A stretch of 32,380 bases of DNA, taken from Spirochaetales bacterium (GTDB lineage: Bacteria > Spirochaetota > Spirochaetia > DSM-2461). The notes below the pieces were generated by a model that was not told the origin of the DNA, made no database searches, and was given only the letters and a program-made list of their open reading frames with translations. The translations under genes and the position numbers were made by a program. The stretch lies in NCBI GenBank assembly GCA_016936295.1, contig JAFGYD010000091.1, positions 1 through 32,380 on the forward strand. The letters run 5' to 3'. The first letter of the stretch is position 1; every line of letters begins with the position of its first letter. Below are positions 1-10,400 of this stretch, piece by piece.

Positions 1-157
1 AAATAGTATCTAAGATTATATCAATTCATTTATATTATTATTTAAAAATATAGGATCCTGCGGTATAGGATAATAACTCAGTATTATTCTTTATAATATT
101 CCTATAACTAGTTAACCTTAGATCCCCCAAAGCACAAAAAACCTGCAATAAAAACAT

Positions 158-1384
158 TCATTGTGCTTCTAATCTTACTGATTCAAGTTTCTCTAAAATT
201 CCAGAAATCTCATTTACATCATTAATGCGAAATAGTAAATTAAGTGAAGTTTTTATCTGTTGAGAAATTTCTGGATTAGTATTTCTTTCAAATGATGGTA
301 TAACACTCTTTGCTTTAACTATATGATCATAGGCTTCAAGTAGATCTTCTCTTTTTTTCCTTAGTAGAATTTCTTTATTAATGGGATAATAATTAGAATA
401 ATCAGAAATAATAATTTGTCCCTGTTTACTCAAAGAATATTCAATGAAATCATGGGCTACATTACTTATACCCGTGAAATATCCCGATGTTGACACTATT
501 TCACTATAATGATCTTGTTTATTTACCAAAGGAAATGGAAACCATCCCATATTTTTTTTATCTTCATCATTTGTGTTATCGAATACAAAACCTGCCCCTA
601 AAATCATAGCACTTTTTTTATTAACTACCATATCAATCATTTCTAACCAATTTGATTCTTTAGGAACAATGGTAAAATATCCCTTATTAATCATACTATA
701 AATTTCGGAATACACATTTAAAACCTTTTTATCTCTAAAATCACTTAAACCTATAAGTAATGAATTATGAAATTCAGCCCCATTTATTCTTATATTAAGA
801 TAATCAAACCAGATAGTCATAGGCCACCTTAAGTCTTGTAACATAGAAAAGGGAACTACATCTTTATCTTTTAAAATATTTGCAATTTCAATTAATTCGT
901 TAAAGTTTTTAGGCTCTTCTAAACCAAGATCTGTAAATAATTCTTTATTATAGTAAAAACCCCATGGTGAAAAGGTTATAGGAACATAGCTATAGAATTT
1001 TTCGCTCCCCGATAAACTATAAAATACTTTAGGAATAGAAAATTTCATATCTTTATAAAAATGTATATTCTCCGATGTTCTTGCTATATCAGAAATCTGA
1101 GAACTATACAGAGAATAGAAAACATCTCCCTTAACTTCAAAGTTTTCAATATTTTCTTTAAAACTAAATTCACTAGTAATATATGACGTATCTACATCAT
1201 TCTCTTTATCATAGAAATTAAGCAGATACTTATTAAATATATCTGCCTCATTCTTTGTATAAGGGACTATTAATTTAATACCACTCTTTGTTTTCACCAT
1301 AGTTAAAATATTTCTTGTAAGAAAAACTCCAGCAATAAGGACGAACCCTATGGCTAACATTACAATTACTTTCTTTTTAGTCAT
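158..1384 (-). CDS. Extracellular solute-binding protein, family 1 (sugar-type), membrane-anchored or secreted
   Basis: A 408-residue protein resembling the periplasmic solute-binding components of carbohydrate ABC importers (SBP family 1). It starts with a basic MTKKK and a hydrophobic stretch (about residues 5-27) without a lipobox cysteine, so it is a secreted protein or an N-terminally anchored one. The family hallmark of the hinge region is visible around residues 135-165: a proline-rich segment, FYYNKELF, then Gly-Leu-x-x-Pro and a following helix. The start ATG at 1384 is preceded by AAGG at a sensible distance. It lies 40 bases downstream of the giant Ig lipoprotein on the same strand with no terminator between, so the two are probably co-transcribed. 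No permease or ATPase gene lies next to it here. The substrate cannot be told from sequence. Confident about the fold, unsure whether it serves transport or sensing. Confidence 0.85.
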   Translation of the reverse strand: MTKKKVIVMLAIGFVLIAGVFLTRNILTMVKTKSGIKLIVPYTKNEADIFNKYLLNFYDKENDVDTSYITSEFSFKENIENFEVKGDVFYSLYSSQISDIARTSENIHFYKDMKFSIPKVFYSLSGSEKFYSYVPITFSPWGFYYNKELFTDLGLEEPKNFNELIEIANILKDKDVVPFSMLQDLRWPMTIWFDYLNIRINGAEFHNSLLIGLSDFRDKKVLNVYSEIYSMINKGYFTIVPKESNWLEMIDMVVNKKSAMILGAGFVFDNTNDEDKKNMGWFPFPLVNKQDHYSEIVSTSGYFTGISNVAHDFIEYSLSKQGQIIISDYSNYYPINKEILLRKKREDLLEAYDHIVKAKSVIPSFERNTNPEISQQIKTSLNLLFRINDVNEISGILEKLESVRLEAQ

Positions 1385-1423
1385 TACTTACCTTAACAAA
1401 ACATAAATAATTTTTCCATTCTA

Positions 1424-4400
1424 TCATTTAATATAGCTACCTTCAAACCTTGAATCGGTATAATATCCAAGAAAAACTTTACCTGAATATGCACCACTTG
1501 TAGGAACTCCATTACTGATAATAGAATTTGTTGCAATATTCTCATTAGGGACAGTAATTATTTCCCAGTTCCCTGTAAAATAATCGGAAGAAGCTCCATT
1601 CAATAAACTTGTCATATTGTTTCTCCATGCAACTTTAACAGAACCTCGATTTTCTCCAAATGAAGGTTGGTAATATGATATATACGGAACATCTTTATCA
1701 CTTTCAAGTCTTGTATTAATCATGATGTTTGTTCCAGTAGTCAAGAAAGAATCCACTGTAACAACTTCTGGAGAAGTATCTTCATACGTACTTAAATATG
1801 CATATTTAAGATCACCTGAGGCTGTTGAATTATAGGCTATATGTATACCATTTTTGCTATCAACAGTAAGATCTACATGGGTTCCAGCTAAATAACTATC
1901 AATTACTATTGCATTAGTTTGCCATTGAGCCTGAGAACTACCAGATGGGTCGGTATTATAAGAATACACTAATTGTCTATTAGTAGCATCGTACCATGCA
2001 ATAACTGCAATACCAGTACTTGTTGCATCAACGTCTGAATAAGCTCCACCTTTATAAGTAGTAGTTGAATCTGCTACAATTTGGAATCCAGTAGCGGATC
2101 CTGGATTATTGCTAGGAATATTATTAGCTAATCCCCCAGTCATCGAATTCGAATTCGAGCCAATAGAACTATATCTGAATTTAACAGGACTTGTATTATT
2201 ATTTGCATCGAAATAACTCATATATATTCTTGCTGGGTCAGCATCAGTACCACTTCCTTTTGCAACCATTGAAGGTCTTTCTACCCTGTCAATATTATAT
2301 ATACCGGTGCTATCATTGTATGACAACTCAATGCGCCTTTTTCCAGATGAGGTAGAATAATGCCATGTATTCCCAGGAACAAATCTTGAAAAGAAAGTAA
2401 AACTTGTTGCTCCACTTACTTCATTTGTTATTCTATCAGTATTAGTTGCTGCTCCATATATATTACCTGAAGCATCAAATGCAACTTCTGTATTATGGTA
2501 TTTGTTGTAACAGTTTTCTAATTCTGTCAATGTTCCATTTTTATTAAAATACATATAGCTATTATTATTCCCATATGTCATATACCAATTACTTGCATTA
2601 TCCATTTTAAATTTTGGATCAGTTAAAGTTAAACTGTCCACTATGGTACTAAATGACCATACATATATATTCCTATCATCAGTTAGAGTGTTATTATTTA
2701 GATTATTACTTTCTTGGTTAGTTGCTTCACTATTACTATTAGAATTATTTATAGATTTTACTCCATTTGTATACACATTAAGATCTCCTGATGTTACTGT
2801 GCTTCCTATATTTGCGATTAATTTCTTTGTAGTTCCACTTGTAGCCGTAATCCTTACTCCATTAATTTCAATTGAATCTGCTGCAGTACTTAAATTAAAT
2901 CCATTTATGGTTATGTTACTATTTTCTGCTACAGGATATTTACCTAAAGCACTTCTATTAAAAGCAGAAGGTTTAGATGGGAATATTGTGTTTAAAGAAG
3001 TTTCTAAAGTAGTTATGTAAGGGACAATATCGAATTGATCAATATCCTTTACTGTATGGGTAGGTAAAGAATTTTCATCAACAGCAAAGTCATTTATAAC
3101 AAACTCAACTACTCTATTTGTATTAGCAATACCTGTAATTGTTTCGGTATCCCATTGATATGTAAAGTTAACAGTATGTCCATCCTTCCAGTGTAACTGT
3201 TGATTTTCTATTACAAAGTTTGAATCAACAGATTTAAATAAACCTCCATCCCACTGAGCTAAAACAATTGGAGTTTCACCAGTTATATATAGGGTAATAT
3301 CTTTTATTCTGGTATCATCCTTTGCAACTCCAGTGAATTTAACAGTACCACTTATGTCATAATCATTAGCATCAGCATTTGGAATAGCTGGGGCTTCACT
3401 AGAAGATTCCCCATAATCGAAGTGACCTACTACTTCAGATGAAGAATTTACTACAGATGAAGGAGTTAGATTTCCAACATTTATAGTTGGAGGTATTTCA
3501 TCTGCACCTTTCATGTTTGCCACAAGATTTTTAGTAAGTTTTAGGGTCGCTCCTTCATAAACTTTAATTGTGTAGGTAACTTCTCCATTTGGATAACTAC
3601 TTGTATTAATGGTAGCTGCAGTAGTATCTGAGGCAGTGGTCAATACTCCCCCGGTATATGAAGAAGAAGATCCATTTGTATCACTCACTTCAATATGGTA
3701 TCCTGCTTTAGAGCCATTAAATAATTCAATATATAGCAAGCCGCTTCTTGCTTGGAATTCTTGTGGGTAAGCCATTTTTTCATAGTCATCTACAGATTCA
3801 TTTGCATCTAAATCTGAACCAACAATAAGCATGATTTCAACGTAATGGCTTGCATTTCCAGCTTTATCATAAAGAACATAGTGTAACTCTACGGCTCCAT
3901 TATCAGTATTTATTTTACTTGTATCAAATTCAGCAGACCAATTATATACACCAGATGCCACAGATATATATTCATAGTACCCATCATTATCACCTTCGTC
4001 ATCTTTCCCTCTTTCCAAAGCCGCAGCTGTAGGATCAATAGTTATAATATCCTTTGAATTGTCAGGATATACAACTGAACCATTTCCATCATTAAAATCC
4101 TTTGTGATGTTGGTACTTGTAGCCCCTGTTTTAGGATCAATAATTACCCCATCCTGGGATATATAAGCTTCTACTTTACCAAAACTATTTACTAATCCTT
4201 TATCTTCGAAAATTCCAGAAATTAAGACTCTTTTTTCTGCTCCTGTTCCATCAGGGTTTCCACCAGCGGTTCCAATGTCATCTACCCTACCGGTATAACT
4301 TCCTAAAGGTTTAATATTATCTACATTTAGTTGTAAACTCATAAATGACTGGTATGGAGTCGCATTGTTATCTGTTACCTTTAATCTAAAGTTAACTATA

Positions 4401-7400
4401 TCACTACTATTGGAATAACCTAAATCTGTAATTGTATTTACAGGATGAGTCATAGTATGGGTAACAGGAGCTGTTCCTCCATTTACATAAATAGGCTCAT
4501 AAGTTATTCCTCCGTTGTAGCTTATCTCTATTTTTTCAATTCCACCACCATCATCTTTTGTGTCTATCTCTAGTGTTATTTCTCCAGAGACATCAACAAT
4601 ATCACCAACTACTTGGAATTTTGTTATTTCAGGGAATGTACTATCAATATCAATTCTTCTTGTTACTAGTAAAGATTCTACACCTTTAATGTCAACAGCT
4701 TTAAATTGAACATTAATAAAACCTGTATGGCCAGTTATATTAGCATTTTCTTCATATAATAATCCATCTGAATTAATTTCTAGATCCCACACATTATTGG
4801 CGAATGATGTTATTTCATTCCAAACACTCTCATTATCGAACATATGAGTTGCATCTGTACCATCAAGATTAAAGGCATCTGTATAGTCTCCATCACCATT
4901 AACATCGATCCTTACATATACTTTGGAAACAGCTTCATTATCTGTAGCTGTACCAAGCATCAATATTGCTCCTCCAAGTTTGGAATTATTCGCAGGGGTT
5001 GTTACACTAACTGTTGGTTTATCCAAATCTGGACTTATGTAGAACTGATAATTAGTAACAGTAGTCACATTTCCTGCTGCATCAGTAGCTCTAATCTTAA
5101 CCGGGAACTGATAAGTACCATCACCCATATTTGTTCCAAGCTCATAAATAGCTGGAGCTACAGTATTTATTGTTTTACTCCAGTTATATGTACCTGATAA
5201 AGTTTCCCAATTTGTAGGAACACTATCATCTTTATTCCCTAGAAGTATTTCTACTTTTGTCATTTTTTCGTCGACGGTTACACCCTTAATTGTAACAGAA
5301 CCAGTAACAACAGAGTCTAATGTAGGGTATTGTATTTCTACAGTTGGAGCCTTTGAGTCAACTGTAACAGATCGATCGACCTTAGTATTTTTACCAAATT
5401 TATCATTTGCTTCGTATGAAATTGTTATTGGTGTATTTTCATAGGCATCAGGTAATTGTTCAAGTGCAAAATCCCAAATGTATTTCTTGTTAACTGTATC
5501 CCAATAAAAATCTCCAGTAGTTTCTGTAAAATCCAGACCCCAAGGTGTTTCATCATCTGTACCTGTTGCCCCATTAAAAGTTACCTTAGACGTTGTAGAT
5601 GAATTATTGGCAGTAATTGTAAATGTATCTATGTTTCCATCGTATGCCTCACCACTGGTTCTAGCAACACCATTTACATAAGCACTCTGTAAAGGTTCAT
5701 TTACTGTTACAACAGGATTAGCACTATCATTAACAAAGTAAATTTTTTCTGATATTTTCTCTAAACTATTTTTATCAGAAACTTTTAACTTGAAATAATT
5801 ATTTCCTTCAACTATATCTTCAGCAGGAACTTGATGATTCCATGATACAATCTTACTTGTATTTCCTGTAGGGGCAGAACTTACACGTTTATAGGAATTA
5901 CCATTAAAACTTATTACTAAAGAGTCTGCATTTACGGCATCATCATCTTCAACAGAACCAATAAGTTTTACTCCAGACAAGAATAAGTTTTCAGTAAGAA
6001 CACCATTAATTGTAATTTCTGCATTTTTTGAAGAGTCAAGATTACTAAATTGAAGAACAGGCTTATCAGATGCCTGATCTATAGTAATTTCTTTAGATAC
6101 TATACCATCATTACCTGCTTTATCTCTTGCTATAACCCATATTTTATAATCTTTAGTTAGTAAAGGATCATTGAAAAGAGATGTAGTATCAATAACATCT
6201 TCATAGGGAGCTTCTGTAAATACTTTACTATCTGCAGTATCCCAATTTGGTTGAGCAGCATCTTTTTCCAGAACCCAATATTTTACATCTTCAAGTCCAT
6301 TCGGATCTGTAGCTGATGATGTAAATGTAATCTCTCCATTTACTGTTTTAGTCCCAATTAGAGGATAAATGGAACTAACAGATATTACAGGAGCTTTTGT
6401 ATCAATTGTTAGGTTAAGATCTGCAGTACTAATTTTATTAAATCTGTCAGTTACTCTAAAACTATATTTATGTGCCTCATAAGATATATCTGTAGCTGTA
6501 TCAACAAAGTATTTCCATACAATATTACCATTACCATCATTTGATACTATTGAAAAATCATTATCATCTACAATTGCAACCCAGACTGAATCATCGATAT
6601 TAATTTCAATTTTATTTTCTGGATCAACGAGATTAGGATCAGAAGCTGTTCCAATAATATAATAATCTTTATTAATATTTTTACCCTGTAAATTTGTAGT
6701 AACTTGGTCAGTAGTAGTTGAAGTTATACCATCTTCATCAAGGTAATCAATTGTCAAAGTTGGCGATGTAAGATCTATTGCAAACCATGATTGTTCAGAA
6801 GTTGCATAATTATACCATGGATCATTATCGTTATCTGTATCTGTATAGTTTTCATCAAAAACTTTGAGTATAAATGAGTTATCTCCTTCAACAATTCCAC
6901 TATTTAAAACAGATTCTCCTGTAAAAAGATTATAAGTCCAGTTAAAATTAACTCCTCCTGAAACAGAGACATCTTTCCAAGTAGCTCCATTATCAAAACT
7001 TATTTTTACATCTGAACTTTTTATATAATCATCATCAGATATAGAACCAAAAAGTTTTGGATAGCTTTCAAGTAGATTATTACCTGAATTCTCCTTTTCT
7101 GTACCCTCTATTACATTTGACAATAATATAACAGGCTTATCACTAAAATGATTTATTGTAAAAGTGTAAAGTCCACCATTTACTGGAACAATAGAGTAAT
7201 CAACAACTGCTCCATTATCGTCAATAAAGTTTGTATTACCTGCACTATCAGTTACCCGTAATTTTAAATAAGCTTTTATATCTTGATTTATATTTGGTAG
7301 CCACTTAGTTCCATTATGTAAAAGAACCCATGAACTACCATCATAAACTTTATATTCACTAGAATTTAACTTAATAAAATCACCAGTCACAGGATCTGAA

Positions 7401-10400
7401 GGTTCAGTTTCATAAGTGCCTTGTATATATAGATCAGGGTTCAAAGTATCTAATGTTGGTAATTTCCATTGAGTTTTTCCATTGTCGGAGATATCAATCC
7501 AATCTGAACCCGAAGGATTCTTTTTAAAACTGTATTCAACCTTAACAATTTGACTGTTAGAATCCGAAGTAGATCCATCTACATCTATTATTCCATTGAG
7601 GCTAGTTGAATCGGAAGGATTATTCAATGTTACAACCGGTGGAGTTATATCTACTTGAAGTTTTTTAGTAATAGTTCCTGTTTTTCCAAATTCGTCAGTA
7701 GCTAATAATTTTAATACTAATTCTCCATTTTGAAGAGTTGTTATAACGACATCTTTCTCCCAGCCTAAGAAGTTATCATCTATAACAGATTGAGTATCTG
7801 ACCAAGTAATTCCATCATCAAATGAATAAACTAGATTCATAGAATTTATTTCATTTCCATCTAAAGCTGAACCCTTTAGAGTAAAATTCTCATCAATATA
7901 AAGGGAAGTATTTAGTGGAGTATTAGCTCTATCCCCTGAAAGTGTAGTAACCGTCATACTGTCACTAATAACTGGTGCCCCTCTATCTATCCAAAAGTCA
8001 TTTGAATTATCTGTAATTGATGTAGAAGCTATTGCAAAAGTAAACCCATGAGATGCATTCTTAACAGCTAAATCATCAGATGCTTTTAAATATAAATTTA
8101 CAAGTCCTTCTGGGATAGATGAAATATCATATGACCATGAAATTGTATTACCAGTTCCTGCAACAGTGAACTTCGCATCATCTTTATTTACCCAATTAGT
8201 TCCATCAAAGGAAATTTGAACAGAAGCCGTATCTACTGCATCATCATCATAAACAGTTCCTGTTAATGAATCACCATCAACAACATATTTACTAGCTGTA
8301 GGATTTAATGATCTATTACTTACTGTAATTTTTGGAGCATCTGCAGATTGTAAAGTTGTAAATTCATAAGGTATAGCAGCTGTTGAAATATTTCCAGCAG
8401 CGTCTGTAACTCTTAAATAAGCTTTCCAGTCTTGATCTGTTTTATCCGAAGAATTCCACCAATAATCCCAGTTATACAATGTAGATAATGTAACCCAAGA
8501 TTCAGCTACAACATCAGCAACAGCTACATCTGATTTTACAATAGCTATTTCTACTTTTGACACTGCAAAGTTATCAGAAGCATTACCCTTAAAGTGTACT
8601 GCGCCATTTAACTCTGTTTTTTGTAATGCTGTGTACAGATCAATAAATTCAGCATCTGGAGGTGTAGAGTCAACAGTAAAAGTAACATCTTTAACAGTGT
8701 CTCTTCCTACAAAATCCTTTGCAGTAACTGTTATTACATACACTCCATCACCAACATCAGTAGGAATGGTCTGACTCCACACTCCTGTACTACTATTATA
8801 ATCTACAAGGTATCCTGTTAAATCAATATCTGCAGAATCTTTCTTAACTGAAATAGAAACAGGATCTGATCCCAATTTGTATGTATCTGTAACTGTTCCA
8901 CTTATAGTAAAATTAGAAGTTTTATATCCCCCGGAACCATTAGTAATTGTTAAAACTGGATTATTTTTGTCTATTGTAAATGTTTTAGATGCAGCAATAC
9001 TACTATTTAATGCTGTATCGTAGGATTTAACATTAATTGTATATTCATTTTCAGTTAAATTAGAAATATCGATATTATCGAACCAATTTGCACCACCATT
9101 TGTTATTGTTTTATCGTAAGTCTCATTACCGATAGAATATTTTAATACACTTAATCCACTACTAGGTGAATTATCTGATGCGGTACCAGAAATATTTAAC
9201 GTAGAACTTACATAGTTACCAAAAGAAGATGTTATTAAAGGCTGATTAGGAGCAACCTTATCTAAAACAATATTCCTAATAATCTCAGATTTTTTACCAG
9301 AGACATCTGTAGCAATAAATTTTAAATTAAATTTTCCGTCTGTATCTAGGGTATAACTCCAAGGTCCAGAATTATTTGTAACAAGTTCCGAAGTACCACC
9401 GTTTTTACTTACCCTTAATTCCTTTAATTGATTGGTATCAGAAACATTTCCTCCAAACGTAATATTGGTATTTGTAATTACTTCATCTTCACTAAAAGTA
9501 GAATTAGTTTCAGTTAATTCTGGATTTGAAATATCATAATAAAATGTAGTCAAAGGAGTTACAGTTGAATTCCCAATTCTATCTTCAGCTTTGAATTTAA
9601 TAGAGTAAGATCCTTCAGAAAGTCCACCCAAATCATAACTCCAGGAAGAATCTCCGGCGGTCAATTCTATAGGAGTATATGTTGTACCATCATCAAGAGT
9701 ATAGGCTAAATCATAATTAACATCTGAAATATCCCCAGTTGCAGGGTATTTAAAGCCCGCTCCTAAATCAAGAATAGTACCAGAAAGTTCAACTGGAAGT
9801 GTATCATTAACTGAATTATTTAGAGGTGTTGAAATATTTACAATTGGTCCTGCTTCATCAATTATTATTGGTAATGTAGATACAGTAATTTTACCTGTTA
9901 TATCTGTTGCAGTTAATTTAATATTAAAACTTGTTCCTGCTGTTTTTAATTGTGCTAGTGTAAAAGTTTTTGACCAATCAAAGTCAGTATATGACTTGTT
10001 ATCAAAAATATTTACACTAGGGTTCGAACCAAGCTGATACTTTAGATTTTTTACACCTAACCCATCCTTGACATTACCAGATATTGTAAATTCATCATTT
10101 AGATATGTTATCTCAGATGTAGCATTTGAGGGAGATGATATTTCTAGAGTAGGAGAACCAAAATCTAGGGCAAATATTGTTTTTTCAGAAATATTAGATG
10201 ATACAACATCCCCTGAAATTTTATTTCCAAGATCATCAGATGCTAAAACTTGAATATAATATACACCCTGTGGAAGCGATGAAAGATCTTGTTCCCAAGG
10301 TATTGATTTATCTGATCCGCCAGAAGCAGGAGAATAATTTACAGAGGATAATTCTGTAGTACCATCAGAGCCAAAAACTTTAATAAATATAGAAGTTCTG

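Noticed and set aside
38-157. A 39-codon minus-strand frame beginning ATG directly after the solute-binding protein's TGA and in the same frame
   Set aside because: No SD, no recognisable motif, and the protein upstream already has a natural end; an open stretch this short is easily due to chance. Could be revisited if stop read-through were shown.
131-167. Inverted repeat AGCACAA/TTGTGCT around the end of the solute-binding protein gene
   Set aside because: The stem is only 7 bases with a 23-base loop, and no T-run follows it on the minus strand, so it is not a convincing terminator.
2643-5197. Plus-strand open frames inside the giant gene (2643-3020, 3850-4032, 4844-5197 and similar ones further right)
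   Set aside because: Antisense shadows of the repetitive Ig gene: odd composition, no SD and no family resemblance.
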